DNA of 64,000 nucleotides from Micavibrio aeruginosavorus (GTDB taxonomy: Bacteria > Pseudomonadota > Alphaproteobacteria > Micavibrionales > Micavibrionaceae). Shown one piece after another: positions 25,519-34,864 of the stretch. The notes beneath the pieces were generated by a model that saw only the letters and a program-made list of their open reading frames with translations, was not told the origin of the DNA and searched no databases. The DNA is taken from the NCBI GenBank assembly GCA_016432265.1, contig CP066681.1, forward strand, positions 1,824,342-1,888,341, given 5' to 3'. How positions within the stretch are numbered: the stretch's first letter is position 1; the number at the start of each line of letters is the position of its first letter. The position numbers and the translations under genes were made by a program.

Positions 25519-26640
25519 ATGAGCACAGTCAACATCCTCTTCGTTCCCGGTGACGGGATTGGCCCCGAAGTCATGGGCGAAGTTAAAAAAATAGTCGCCC
25601 ATTACAACAATCAGGGAAAGCTATCAGCCTCGGTCAGCGAAGATCTGATCGGCGGGATTGCAACCGACAGCTACGGCACACCCCTTGCCGATAGCACGAT
25701 AGCCAAATGCCGCGCTGCCGATTTCGTCATGCTGGGTGCCGTGGGCGGCCCGAAATGGGCCTCCGTCGATTACCATCTGCGCCCGGAAGCCGGTCTGCTG
25801 AAACTGCGGAAAGAACTCGACCTTTTTGCCAATTTGCGTCCGGCGCAGGCTTTCGACGAACTTCTGGAGTCATCCACGCTTCAGCCTGATATCGTGCGCG
25901 GGCTTGATATTATGATCGTGCGGGAACTGACTGGCGGCATCTATTTCGGCGAACCCCGACTGATTGAGGATATCGGCAACGGCGAACGCCGCGGCATCGA
26001 TACGCAAGTCTATACATCGTCGGAAATCCGCCGTATCAGCCATGTCGCTTTTGAACTTGCGGCCAAACGCCGGAAAAAGGTTTGTTCGGTCGATAAGGCC
26101 AACGTCATGAAATCGGGTGTCCTCTGGCGCGAGGAAATCAGCGCCCTGCACAAGGCGCAATACGGCACGATTGAACTTTCGCATATGTATGTCGACAACT
26201 GCGCCATGCAATTGCTGCGCAACCCCAAACAATTCGATGTCATCGTCACCGACAACCTGTTCGGGGACATCCTTTCGGATGAAGCCTCCATGCTCACGGG
26301 CAGCCTCGGCATGATCCCTTCGGCCTCGCTCGGGCCCGTGAACCCGGCCACCGGAAAACGCCCGGCGGTGTACGAACCCGTCCACGGCTCGGCCCCCGAT
26401 ATCGCAGGCCAGAATAAAGCCAACCCGCTGGCATCGATCCTCAGCTTTGCCATGGCGCTGCGTTACTCGCTGAACCACGAAGATCTGGCCACTGAAACAG
26501 AGGAGGCAGTCAAGGCCGTGCTGGCGGCAGGTTACCGCACGCCCGACATCATGGCCGCAGGCTGCCAGCCGATCACCACATCGCAGATGGGCGATGCCGT
26601 TATTGCGGCCCTGCAGGGACGTCTGGAAAAAGCCGCCTGA
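25519..26640 (+). CDS. leuB: 3-isopropylmalate dehydrogenase
   Basis: 373 residues, full length. It oxidatively decarboxylates 3-isopropylmalate with NAD. Seen: [18 protein letters not shown], the substrate Arg/Tyr region [14 protein letters not shown], the metal site [16 protein letters not shown] and the NAD site [19 protein letters not shown] stands 8 nt before the ATG. A strong terminator follows and ends the leu operon. Confidence 0.98.
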   Translation: MSTVNILFVPGDGIGPEVMGEVKKIVAHYNNQGKLSASVSEDLIGGIATDSYGTPLADSTIAKCRAADFVMLGAVGGPKWASVDYHLRPEAGLLKLRKELDLFANLRPAQAFDELLESSTLQPDIVRGLDIMIVRELTGGIYFGEPRLIEDIGNGERRGIDTQVYTSSEIRRISHVAFELAAKRRKKVCSVDKANVMKSGVLWREEISALHKAQYGTIELSHMYVDNCAMQLLRNPKQFDVIVTDNLFGDILSDEASMLTGSLGMIPSASLGPVNPATGKRPAVYEPVHGSAPDIAGQNKANPLASILSFAMALRYSLNHEDLATETEEAVKAVLAAGYRTPDIMAAGCQPITTSQMGDAVIAALQGRLEKAA

Positions 26641-26670
26641 GACAAAACGCAAGGCACAAAAAACACAAAG

Positions 26671-26702
26671 AAAAAGGCCCGGGTAATTCCGGGCCTTTTG
26701 TT
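26671..26702. terminator. bidirectional terminator after leuB / pilin gene
   Basis: A 9-bp stem AAGGCCCGG (26674-26682) pairs with 26689-26697 around a 6-nt loop, with a T-run on each strand. It serves both the leu operon and the convergent pilin gene. Confidence 0.9.
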
Positions 26703-26716
26703 TGCTCTGTTTCAGC

Positions 26717-27478
26717 TTACTGAATGCGCAGGTACAAAGAACACAGAATACCGACCTGACCTTCGTTGTAAACAGTCGGCGGGCCGGCCGTCCAGCAGTT
26801 TGTAGCGCCTGAGTTACCTGCAGCCAGCGTACCCCCCGTACCCGGAACACCATCATCCAGTTTACGGTCAATGCGGGCAGCCTGCGCCGGAGTCAGGGCA
26901 AGGCCTGCAGCGGCAGCAATTGCTGTTCCAGGCTCCAGTTGAAGCGCCAGATAGTGACCAGCAACGGGGTTGCCTGCTTCCGCGGCAATGCTAGCCGCGC
27001 CTGCAACGTAACCAACAGTGAAGCCGCCGCCCGTCTCAGCAGACGGAATCTGCCCACCCCACGCAGCCACATCGGTGGAGGTCGCGCTGACGCCACCAAT
27101 CATGTCGGCAGCCGCCATATGCGTCCAGAATGTCGCATTCTCGTTAGTTGTAACCTGTGTCACCCCAGGAGAAACATCGTCAACACGGTTGTTTCCGTCT
27201 CCCGCCTGGTTGCAAGGGGCTGCCGCACAGTTCGGCAACCTGGCCGTCGGGTTTGACAAGTCACCAGGCACAGCGTTGTAGGAATCGCGGAAGGTCGTCA
27301 TAGCAGCTTCAATCGCCTTGACTTGCGAGGACGTCGCGGTGATCTGCGCGTTGGCAATGAGTTCCTGACCTTTCAGGATACCGCCAATCAACAGACCGAT
27401 AATGATCATGACAATCGCCAACTCGACGAGCGTAAAGCCCGCCTGTGACCGGTCATGGGTCAGTTTTGTTTTTTCCAT
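26717..27478 (-). CDS. type IV prepilin / pseudopilin
   Basis: 253 residues from the ATG at 27478, which has AGGAG 10 nt upstream; another ATG at 27487 is too close to it. The leader MEKTKLTHDRSQAG is cut before FTLVELAIVMIIIG, with Glu5 present. This is the class III signal recognised by the prepilin peptidase at 34865. The long helix is followed by a Gly/Ala/Asn-rich globular part with cysteine pairs (LPNCAAAPC, and a last pair NCW...ILC). It is the only pilin gene in the window and lies at the 3' end of the pilus locus, so it is probably the main subunit; larger than classical pilin A. Confidence 0.92.
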   Translation of the reverse strand: MEKTKLTHDRSQAGFTLVELAIVMIIIGLLIGGILKGQELIANAQITATSSQVKAIEAAMTTFRDSYNAVPGDLSNPTARLPNCAAAPCNQAGDGNNRVDDVSPGVTQVTTNENATFWTHMAAADMIGGVSATSTDVAAWGGQIPSAETGGGFTVGYVAGAASIAAEAGNPVAGHYLALQLEPGTAIAAAAGLALTPAQAARIDRKLDDGVPGTGGTLAAGNSGATNCWTAGPPTVYNEGQVGILCSLYLRIQ

Positions 27479-27550
27479 GGTATTCATTCTCCTTTGAGTG
27501 AGACGAGAGATGTTTCTTTGAGTTACAGAAGCTGAGAACCAGCACGCAAA

Positions 27551-27556
27551 ATTATA
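27551..27556 (-). promoter_or_regulatory. -10 element of the pilin promoter
   Basis: A perfect TATAAT on the minus strand, about 73 nt before the preferred pilin ATG. No good -35 is visible 17 nt upstream, so an activator may be needed; the AraC-type gene immediately upstream is a candidate. No sigma-54 GG/GC pair was found. Confidence 0.4.
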
Positions 27557-27680
27557 CATGATTGCCGTGGTAGTTCATCCCCATTCTTCGACAGTGCATC
27601 ACTTTTTCTAAACAGATCCTTAACTTAAAGCGCGTACACCCCTCATTTTGCACAAATGATGAATTGAATTAACGTAATGA

Positions 27681-28763
27681 TTACTTATTTGTCGTATTCT
27701 TTATGGAATAAGTGGCTCGGTATGCGCTGGGCGACTCGCCTGTGACGTCGCGAAAAACGCGATTGAACGATGCCAGCGAACTAAACCCCACTTCCGAAGC
27801 GATCACCTTCACCGCCGCGTCTGTGTCGGCCAGAAGCTGCTTGGCGTCTTCCACTCTTTTCTCATTCAGGAACTGCGGCACCGTGCGCCCGAATTGCGCG
27901 TTGATCACGCGAGAGAGCGTGGCTTCAGGGACATTGAGTTCCCGCGCCAGAGAAGCGCGGTTGCACTCCGGCTCCTGATAAATTTTCTGCACTTGCATCA
28001 AGGCGCTGATTTTAACGGCCAGATCCTGTTCCTGCGGCGTCGTGGCGGCGCGGCGCTCCTGCCGCTGGATCAGGATTACTGCCTGCGGATAGATTCGGAA
28101 CAGGCTGGTGCCCGCAACATAAACAAACCCCAGCCCCAGAAACGTCCGCGCCAGAACGGCCTGATCTTCTGAAATCACAGGGGTCAAAGTCATCAGCATC
28201 AAGCCAAGGAAACACAGATTCATGAAAACCAGCGTCAGTATCAGCCAGTAACGATCTCGCCCCGCCTTTTCGTAGTGCAGAGTTTCCAGTTTACCACGCT
28301 GCCCCCATATCGCCGCCAGACTGGTCAGCCCCGCCAGCAACCCTGTAATCACCAGCCAATCCGCCAGCGGCGGACAGGACAACCAGCCCATGCAGCTATT
28401 ATATGTGCGGGCAATGGCATAAGAAAGCAGCACCGCCACCGGCATCAGCAACAAAACCCAGAAATGGCGCAAAGGCGGCATCGTTGGCAATTGCAGGATT
28501 TGCAGGATCAAAAGCACGCTGAGCGGCGGCCCCATAAACCACGCCACAGCCTGCCAGAGATCAAACCCCGGTATCAGTGGCGCAACAGAAGCCCGCCCAA
28601 AATCAAAACTAAAGGCCAGTCCCAAAATCAGGAAATAAAGCGCAGGGAGGAAAACACTGCGCAGGCTGCCGGAACGAAACAACATATACACCAGCAAATA
28701 CACGCACTGCGCCACCCCCAGTAATGAGAGAATTTCAGGTATTGAAAAACGCAAGACGTCCAT
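27681..28763 (-). CDS. membrane-bound AraC-family transcriptional regulator
   Basis: 360 residues. About 220 N-terminal residues form six to seven membrane helices (for example AQCVYLLVYMLF, LYFLILGLAFSFDF, FWVLLLMPVAVLLSYAIA, LILTLVFMNLCFLGLMLM). The C-terminal 110 residues are an AraC DNA-binding domain with two HTH motifs: RASLARELNVPEATLSRVINA and VKVIASEVGFSSLASFNRVFR, then TGESPSAYRA. The start is ATG 28763 rather than GTG 28769. It sits between the pilin gene and the ABC permease and could control pilin in response to an envelope signal; this is inference from position. Confidence 0.92.
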   Translation of the reverse strand: MDVLRFSIPEILSLLGVAQCVYLLVYMLFRSGSLRSVFLPALYFLILGLAFSFDFGRASVAPLIPGFDLWQAVAWFMGPPLSVLLILQILQLPTMPPLRHFWVLLLMPVAVLLSYAIARTYNSCMGWLSCPPLADWLVITGLLAGLTSLAAIWGQRGKLETLHYEKAGRDRYWLILTLVFMNLCFLGLMLMTLTPVISEDQAVLARTFLGLGFVYVAGTSLFRIYPQAVILIQRQERRAATTPQEQDLAVKISALMQVQKIYQEPECNRASLARELNVPEATLSRVINAQFGRTVPQFLNEKRVEDAKQLLADTDAAVKVIASEVGFSSLASFNRVFRDVTGESPSAYRATYSIKNTTNK

Positions 28764-28804
28764 GAGCACACCGTATCAGATGATCTTAGGAAAAATATAG
28801 GCCC

Positions 28805-29539
28805 TCAGGGCTGGTGCGTACAGAGGGGGTCTGTCAGCTTTTCCTCAGGCTTTAGGATACGGTCACAGATATACTCACGCATGAAGTTGATTTCAGCAGG
28901 TTGCAAAGAGCGGACTTCCGAGTTAAGGACATTGATCATGATGTTATAAGCCCCTTCCTTGTCCCCCTGTTGCATTCTGACAAATGCCGGCATCTGATCT
29001 GTCCATGTCGGCATATCTTCATAATCCAGCGCCGCCAAACGCTCCGCCAAAATCAGCGCCTTGTCGTAATCTTTCTGGACGAATCGGGCCAGATAGACAG
29101 CCTGCGCCAACCAGCGCCATTTCTGCTTCACCGGTCTCACCCCTACCTCGGCAAGGTAGTCGATGATAGGATCCAGCGCCTCGATATCTTGATTGGCGCT
29201 GAAATAAAAACCCGCGATAGAAGGAATGTAATTCGCCTTTGGATCGAGCTTGTCCAACAACCAGAACCAGCCTGTCAGGCGCGTATAGTCATATTCGCGC
29301 AGAGGCCGCGCGTTACCGCCAGCATCCCCCAAATTCTGGATCAACAGACTAAATCCCCGATAAGCGAATTGCTCATCTCCCAAGGCAAACATCGCCGCCG
29401 TTGCCGGGGATGAGGGCACAGGCGGCACATTGCCCCATTGCGCCCGCATCGGCATAGCCTGCTGCCAGACAAATAAGTTCAGCGCCAACACCATAAAGAA
29501 GGCAAGATAAACTGCGTTACGTTCTCGTATCCGGCTCAT
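28805..29539 (-). CDS. membrane-anchored TPR-like protein next to the ABC permease (PilG-like candidate)
   Basis: 244 residues from ATG 29539; the TTG at 29545 would overlap the permease. One N-terminal membrane helix (AVYLAFFMVLALNLFVWQ) leads into a periplasmic helical domain with TPR-like spacing (WLAQAVYLARFVQKDYDKALILAERLAAL; ...FVRMQQGDKEGAYNIMINVL). It begins 2 nt after the permease stop, so the two are translationally linked. In Myxococcus a membrane protein PilG accompanies the ABC pair PilH/PilI in the pilus locus; the same role here is inference. Confidence 0.75.
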   Translation of the reverse strand: MSRIRERNAVYLAFFMVLALNLFVWQQAMPMRAQWGNVPPVPSSPATAAMFALGDEQFAYRGFSLLIQNLGDAGGNARPLREYDYTRLTGWFWLLDKLDPKANYIPSIAGFYFSANQDIEALDPIIDYLAEVGVRPVKQKWRWLAQAVYLARFVQKDYDKALILAERLAALDYEDMPTWTDQMPAFVRMQQGDKEGAYNIMINVLNSEVRSLQPAEINFMREYICDRILKPEEKLTDPLCTHQP

Positions 29540-29541
29540 CT

Positions 29542-30312
29542 TCAAAACTGCCTGCGCACCAGATCAACGAGCGCAGCCGTCACCAGCAAGCCTGAGAAAA
29601 TAAGGCCTTGCGCACAAATAAAACCAAGACTGATATCGCCCGCTCCATAAACCAACCAACTGGTCTGCGATGTCAGATCCAGCCTCGGGATGATGATGGA
29701 TATGAATTTCATCACAAACGCCATACCCTTGAACATCGGCGATGCCGCCAAACCCGAGGAAATAATCCCCAACAGGATGCCGATCGTGCGGGAGAGGATA
29801 TACAATGCAAAAACCGCCATTGCCGAGGTCGAAGCGCTGGTCAGCACCATAGAGAAAAAGAGCGCCGCATTGGCCATGATCATCAATTCAAATATCAGGC
29901 TGATACCCCAAAGGACATGTCCTTCGCTAAAGGTTACGGGCGCCGCCATGTAAACGGCAAAAGAAGACGCCAGCCCTAAGGCCGCCGCAATCATGGAAAA
30001 GGCCGCGGCATGAGACAGGATGAAGCCGGTACGACTGATCGGCCGGGAGAGCAGATAATCAACGTCCTTGTTATCAAACGAGCGGCGGATGAAGAATACA
30101 CAAAACAGCACCAGCCCCATCACCGAGAGAATGCGTAAACCGCCCGCCGTAAAAACCAGCACAAACTGATATTTCTCGATATAGGCCGCCGAACCCAGAA
30201 AAACAGAAAGCGCCGTGCCTAAACCGATCACAATCAGGAGCGAGATGATCAATCGGTCACGAACTGCAGCCTGCAAAACATAACCAATCGCTGGAAGAGA
30301 AAGAATAGTCAT
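29542..30312 (-). CDS. ABC transporter permease in the pilus locus (PilI-like candidate)
   Basis: 256 residues, about six membrane helices (LIISLLIVIGLGTALSVFL, ILSVMGLVLFCVFFI, FSMIAAALGLASSFAVYM, LIFELMIMANAALFFSMVL, MAVFALYILSRTIGILLGII, AQGLIFSGLLVTAALV) and a cytoplasmic DNKDVDYLLSRPISR loop typical of NosY/ABC-2 permeases. The start is ATG 30312 with GAGG 8 nt upstream. No ATPase is adjacent; the only one in the locus is at 37590, on the same strand, and is the likely partner. Confidence 0.8.
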   Translation of the reverse strand: MTILSLPAIGYVLQAAVRDRLIISLLIVIGLGTALSVFLGSAAYIEKYQFVLVFTAGGLRILSVMGLVLFCVFFIRRSFDNKDVDYLLSRPISRTGFILSHAAAFSMIAAALGLASSFAVYMAAPVTFSEGHVLWGISLIFELMIMANAALFFSMVLTSASTSAMAVFALYILSRTIGILLGIISSGLAASPMFKGMAFVMKFISIIIPRLDLTSQTSWLVYGAGDISLGFICAQGLIFSGLLVTAALVDLVRRQF

Positions 30313-30343
30313 GGTTTTACCTCGATCAGAGGCCCTCATAAGG

Positions 30344-30369
30344 TTCATCCCGGCTTATGCCGGGATGAA
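30344..30369 (-). promoter_or_regulatory. perfect 11-bp hairpin between secretin and permease genes
   Basis: TTCATCCCGGC (30344-30354) is exactly complementary to 30359-30369 with a TTAT loop. There is no T-run after it on the minus strand, so it looks more like an mRNA-processing or partial-termination site that lowers expression of the permease relative to the secretin. Confidence 0.55.
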
Positions 30370-30391
30370 GAGAATTGTAAAAGGGCTCCGC

Positions 30392-32296
30392 TTACAGATC
30401 AAGCGGACGGCGATCGCCTGAGAAACGGCGATAGATATCTTTGTCAATTTGATCGACCGTATCGCCATCGGCATCTATAATCGTCGCCTTGAGGAATATC
30501 ACAAGTTCTGTTTTTTCTATGCTGTCAGTATGGTTCTTGAAGACGTTACCAAACAGGGGTATTTCCGACAAAACCGGAACGCCGCGTTCCGTCGATGTCG
30601 CACGATCCTGAAGCAAACCGCCCAGAACAATCGCCTGTCCTGACGAAACCTTGATGATAGAATCCATTTCCTGAACATTGACAACCGGAATACCGGATTC
30701 AAGCTCGATATCAGATCCTGCCGCCGCCGCCTGCGCCACAACGAAGGCAACACCGGGATCTTCCTTGAATTCGACGATCCGGGTTACGGTCGGGCGCACA
30801 GCCATTGATACGGTACGGTTTTCAAGATTGATCGAAGGCTGTACGTTAATCAGGACGCCTTCCGGTACGTTACGGATTTGGCTATCGACTGTGATCTGGG
30901 TACCCGCATCGGTCGACGAGACGTCAATATCCAGCTCAAAATAGACTTCATTGTTCGCCACGTTAAGCACGGCGGACTGGTTATTAAGCACGGTCATGCG
31001 CGGACTGGCCAGAGCGTGAACCGTCCCGAACTTGGACAAAGCATCCACAGCAGCCGTCACATCGTTGCCGAGAACTGATAATGAAAAATTGGACTCGCTT
31101 GACGTTTCCCCTGACAGGAACGGACGTGCCAACGAACCGCTGTTTGTAAACTCAGCTGCCAAATCTCCGACTTGCAGCAACTCCCAGTTAATACCTGCGG
31201 CATATTTGTCATCAAGACTGACCTCCATCACCTTGGCTTCGATCAGTACCTGCGCCGTCGTCGAGGTTCTTACCTCATCAAGGTAGGCCGCCAACTGCTC
31301 ATGCTGGCGCTCTGTAGCCATCACAGAAATCACGCCCGCCTGCTTGTTGATTGAGAACGTGCTGCTCCCGGCCTCAACCGGCTCGGCAGAACCTCCGACG
31401 GAAGGCAGCGCCGAAACTTGCAATGTAGCATCCGGGGGCTGAACCTGGACAACAGGCTGGGCATCGGCGCCTTCACCACCGGCACCAGCTCCCTCAACCG
31501 GGGTTGCCGCTACCGGAGCCACAGGCGCCGCCGTCGGCTCTACCGCCGTAATTTGAGGATCCCCCGACGTCTTCATCTGGCCGCTGCTGGCGTCCGCCCC
31601 CAATATCTGGGTAATGCCCGCGTTCAATTCAGCCCAGAAATCAGCCTCACTTGTAGCCTCGGTCTCAAACTTCGAGCCCGTACCTGCGCCATCGCCCGTT
31701 ACAACCGCCACATCGTTTTTAATGCTGCTGGTATTTTTGCGGATATAACTCAGGTAATCAAGTTTATAACTTTTTTGATAAGGCAAATCGAGTTCGACGC
31801 GGACGATGTCCTCTTCAAATTTGTAACGCAATCCCGCAATCTCGGAGATACGCTTGATCACCAGGTCAAACGGGCGTTCACGAGCGGTAAAAATAACGGA
31901 GCCGGAAATACGCGGATCAAGTTCAATATCATAATCGGCCTGCTTGGCCAGTTCATAGAGAACGTCTCGCAACGGCACAGTCTGATTGACGGATATAGAA
32001 ACCAACGGCATGGGCTTGATATTTTCAGTAGGCGTCGCCACATAATTCTGAAAATCGGGGATGGCGCTCCCATCGTCAGAGGCTGCATCCTCTTCAGGCG
32101 AGCGCGGCGCCAGCGCATCGCGATAATCCTGAAAATCAAGGTGCGCAGAACGATCTGTCTTCAGCTGGTTATCCATCAAATCACAGCCCGTGACGCTCAC
32201 AGCCACAGCCAGCGACAACGCGGTGGAGCCCAACATCCTCCCCCACTTACGCATAAATGAAGGGCGTAAAAACGAGAACTCAATCTGCTCTGTCAT
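30392..32296 (-). CDS. outer-membrane secretin, MshL/PilQ family
   Basis: 634 residues, the outer-membrane ring for the pilus. It is a lipoprotein: MRKWGR...VAVSVTGC gives a lipobox at Cys38. The STN/N0 domain is at about 100-175 (ISVNQTVPLRDVLYELAKQA...ISGSVIF). A Pro/Ala-rich linker follows (about 225-320), then an N1-type domain and the secretin barrel (about 440-625) with SQIRNVPEGVLINVQP, GIPVVNVQEMDSIIKV and QAIVLGGLLQDR. The short layout with one N domain and a lipoprotein anchor is MshL-like. A promoter with direct repeats lies just upstream. Confidence 0.93.
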   Translation of the reverse strand: MTEQIEFSFLRPSFMRKWGRMLGSTALSLAVAVSVTGCDLMDNQLKTDRSAHLDFQDYRDALAPRSPEEDAASDDGSAIPDFQNYVATPTENIKPMPLVSISVNQTVPLRDVLYELAKQADYDIELDPRISGSVIFTARERPFDLVIKRISEIAGLRYKFEEDIVRVELDLPYQKSYKLDYLSYIRKNTSSIKNDVAVVTGDGAGTGSKFETEATSEADFWAELNAGITQILGADASSGQMKTSGDPQITAVEPTAAPVAPVAATPVEGAGAGGEGADAQPVVQVQPPDATLQVSALPSVGGSAEPVEAGSSTFSINKQAGVISVMATERQHEQLAAYLDEVRTSTTAQVLIEAKVMEVSLDDKYAAGINWELLQVGDLAAEFTNSGSLARPFLSGETSSESNFSLSVLGNDVTAAVDALSKFGTVHALASPRMTVLNNQSAVLNVANNEVYFELDIDVSSTDAGTQITVDSQIRNVPEGVLINVQPSINLENRTVSMAVRPTVTRIVEFKEDPGVAFVVAQAAAAGSDIELESGIPVVNVQEMDSIIKVSSGQAIVLGGLLQDRATSTERGVPVLSEIPLFGNVFKNHTDSIEKTELVIFLKATIIDADGDTVDQIDKDIYRRFSGDRRPLDL

Positions 32297-32367
32297 GATA
32301 TGAATGTATCCAGTGGATCGTTGAAGAAGAGAATATCCAGAAGACCGCCCCGAATCAGGGAACCCCT

Positions 32368-32405
32368 GTATGGCATATTTATACCATAAAGTATGGCAGA
32401 GACAA
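32368..32405 (-). promoter_or_regulatory. secretin promoter with paired direct repeats
   Basis: On the minus strand TTGTCT (complement of 32400-32405) and TATAAA (complement of 32378-32383) are 16 nt apart. The 8-mer GTATGGCA occurs twice, at 32368-32375 and 32391-32398, 23 bp apart, one copy in the spacer and one just downstream of the -10. Two-turn direct repeats of this kind suit an AraC-type dimer. Confidence 0.45.
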
Positions 32406-32427
32406 AACGATGCCTTAACAGCCTCGG

Positions 32428-33573
32428 CTAGCGATCATCGGAAATCTTAAGTCCTGCAGTATTGATGCTCCGCAACACTTCACGGTTTGAACCGGCATCA
32501 CTGAGTTTGACCTGCTGCAATTTGATCTTAAGGTCTCCTGGCTGATCGGCTTGCGAGAGCGCCATCTCCTCGGTGATAGCCCCTTCCTTGAAAAGACGGA
32601 TCAGCGACTGGTCGAAACTGCACATCCCAAGCTGGGTATTCTGTTCCATCACCTCGCGTATTTTCGTAATCTCTCCCTTATGGATAAGCTCACGCACCAG
32701 CCCCTGATTGAGCATAACCTCAATCGCAAGAGCCATCCCCCCCTTCGCCGAAGGTATCAACCTCTGCGATATAATCGCCTTCAGGTTGTTCGACAAATTC
32801 AGGCGGATTTGCGCGTGATAATCCTCTGGGAAGAAATTCACAATCCGTTCAATGGATAACGAAGCGTTGTTCGTATGCAACGTTGCCAGACACAGATGGC
32901 CGGTATCAGAGGCCATCATCGCTTGCTCCATGACATCACGATCCCTGATCTCTCCTACAAGAATAACATCTGGCCTTTGCCTAAGAACGTTCTTTAATGC
33001 CACAGAGTAAGACTCTGTATCTACACCAACTTCTCGTTGCGTAATGACTGATTTTTTATGTTCATGGAAATATTCAATCGGGTCTTCAATCGTGATAATA
33101 TGACCCTCCTCGTTTGTATTTCTATAATCAATCATTGAGGCCAGTGTCGTCGATTTCCCCGACCCTGTCATACCCGTTACCAAGATAAGACCGCGCTTTT
33201 CCAGGGCCAAACGTTCCAGCACAGGGGGCAATTTCAATTCCGAGAAGGTTGGAATTTTGGAAACGATCCGGCGCAAGACCAAAGCCGGGAATTGTCTTTG
33301 ACGCAGACAGTTAACGCGGAAACGGCCAAAACGCCCTACGTCCAGCGAAGTATTCAGTTCCATTTGCGTCTCAAACTCGCGGCGTTGGCGATTTGTCAGA
33401 ACCGAGGAAATGATTTCATTGATCTCATCAACCGTGAGCGGTTCAGGCCGGATATGAACCAACGTTCCCTCAATACGCAAGGAAGGCGGAAACCCCACAG
33501 TCAAATAGAGATCGCTGGCCTGACGATCATTCATGGCCTGAAAATAACGCAGAACCAAAGGCGCGCTGGTCAA
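32428..33573 (-). CDS. pilU: PilU-type retraction ATPase
   Basis: 381 residues, a PilT/PilU hexameric ATPase. Walker A GMTGSGKSTT, the Asp box, Walker B VGEIRD and the His box CLATLHTNNASLSIERIVNFFPE are present. The sequence IEVMLNQGLVRELIHKGE and the ending GDLKIKLQQVKLSD are PilU-like. It assists PilT in retraction. Its frame opens with TTG at 33573, overlapping the pilT stop by 4 bp; ATG 33534 is an alternative start. Confidence 0.92.
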   Translation of the reverse strand: MTSAPLVLRYFQAMNDRQASDLYLTVGFPPSLRIEGTLVHIRPEPLTVDEINEIISSVLTNRQRREFETQMELNTSLDVGRFGRFRVNCLRQRQFPALVLRRIVSKIPTFSELKLPPVLERLALEKRGLILVTGMTGSGKSTTLASMIDYRNTNEEGHIITIEDPIEYFHEHKKSVITQREVGVDTESYSVALKNVLRQRPDVILVGEIRDRDVMEQAMMASDTGHLCLATLHTNNASLSIERIVNFFPEDYHAQIRLNLSNNLKAIISQRLIPSAKGGMALAIEVMLNQGLVRELIHKGEITKIREVMEQNTQLGMCSFDQSLIRLFKEGAITEEMALSQADQPGDLKIKLQQVKLSDAGSNREVLRSINTAGLKISDDR

Positions 33574-34739
33574 AACGAATACCCCTCATCATCCGCTGCG
33601 CCACCGCGCGCGCCCTGAGACGCTGCGCGACCCGGCATCTTCTGAACATTACCGCCCTCATCATCACCTTCATCTTCGGTCGGGCTTTCTTCCTCGTCCG
33701 TCGTTTTCAGCAAGGCGCGGCGGGCCTCGGCCGGATCAACAATCCCGGCTTCCAGCAATGATTTAATTGCATCCTCCATCGTGACCATGCCGTAGCGCGC
33801 GCCCGTCTGGATCATCGAATACATCTGGGCTATCTGGTTTTCGCGGATCAGGTTACGGACGGCGTTTGTACCAACGAGAATTTCAAAAGCACCAACACGC
33901 CCACCGCCACCCGTCTTTTTCAGCAGCGTTTGCGACACGACCCCTTGCAACGAGCTTGCCAGCATGGCGCGGATCATCTCTTTATCGCCGGTCGGAAAAA
34001 CGTCTATGATACGGTCAATCGTTTTGGCCGCCGTATTCGAGTGCAGCGTACCAAAGACAAGGTGTCCGGTTTCCGCGGCGGTCAGCGCCAGAGAGATGGT
34101 TTCATGATCGCGCATCTCCCCCACGAGAATAACATCAGGGTCTTCACGCAAAGCGGATTTCAGCGCCCTGTGGAAAGATTTGGTGTCCGTTCCCAATTCA
34201 CGGTGGTTGACCAAGCTTTTCTTCGATGTGTGAAAGAACTCAACCGGATCCTCAACCGTGATGATATGGCGGGCTTCCGTTTCGTTGATATGGTTGATCA
34301 GTGACGCCAACGTCGTTGACTTTCCCGAGCCCGTTGGGCCCGTGACCAAAACCAGCCCTTTCTCCAGTTCGGCAAAACGTTTCATCACTTTGGGAAGCTC
34401 GAGTTCCTCCATCGTCGGGATCAATGAAGGGATACTCCGGAAGACCGCTGCCGTGCCGGTGCGGGTTGTGAAGATGTTGACACGAAAACGCGCTTTTTCT
34501 CCGAAGGCGATGGCAAAATCCAGCTCCATATCGCGTTCAAAATCAGCCCGCTGATCTTCAGTCATAACCGAGTAAAGCATCGTCCTGATATCATCACTGC
34601 GCAATGGATCAGATTTAATTCTCTTGAGGTCGCCGTGCGCACGAATAATCGGCGGGTTATTCGGGCTTAAATGGAGATCCGATGCATTGTTCTGCATCGT
34701 AAATGCCAGCAACTGGGTAATATCCAAGGTGACCTCCAT
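33570..34739 (-). CDS. pilT: pilus retraction ATPase PilT
   Basis: 389 residues. It drives pilus retraction (twitching). Seen: NNASDLHLSPNNPPIIRAHGDL, Walker A GPTGSGKSTT, Walker B VGEMRDHETI, HLVFGTLHSNTAAKTIDRIIDVFP. The C-terminal 45 residues form an acidic then Gly-rich tail (DEEESPTEDEGDDEGG) beyond the usual PilT length. GGAGGT lies just inside the first codons, so a TTG start at 34727 is possible instead of the ATG. It overlaps pilU by 4 bp. Confidence 0.95.
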   Translation of the reverse strand: MEVTLDITQLLAFTMQNNASDLHLSPNNPPIIRAHGDLKRIKSDPLRSDDIRTMLYSVMTEDQRADFERDMELDFAIAFGEKARFRVNIFTTRTGTAAVFRSIPSLIPTMEELELPKVMKRFAELEKGLVLVTGPTGSGKSTTLASLINHINETEARHIITVEDPVEFFHTSKKSLVNHRELGTDTKSFHRALKSALREDPDVILVGEMRDHETISLALTAAETGHLVFGTLHSNTAAKTIDRIIDVFPTGDKEMIRAMLASSLQGVVSQTLLKKTGGGGRVGAFEILVGTNAVRNLIRENQIAQMYSMIQTGARYGMVTMEDAIKSLLEAGIVDPAEARRALLKTTDEEESPTEDEGDDEGGNVQKMPGRAASQGARGGAADDEGYSF

Positions 34740-34864
34740 TAGGATAATAAAGAGAGAAGACTCTTCAATATTAATGTTTTACCGGAAAATTCCAAATGGA
34801 AGGTTAAGAAAAAAATCCTTCGCCACTGAAGAATCCTCCGGCAACAGGATAATCGCAGGACGGG

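Noticed and set aside
25870-26871. Long minus-strand frame across leuB and its terminator (333 codons)
   Set aside because: It runs through a clear terminator and the pilin 3' end and is antisense to leuB.
31418-32260. Plus-strand frame of 280 codons inside the secretin gene
   Set aside because: Arg/Ile/Asn-rich shadow of the secretin; no homology recognised.
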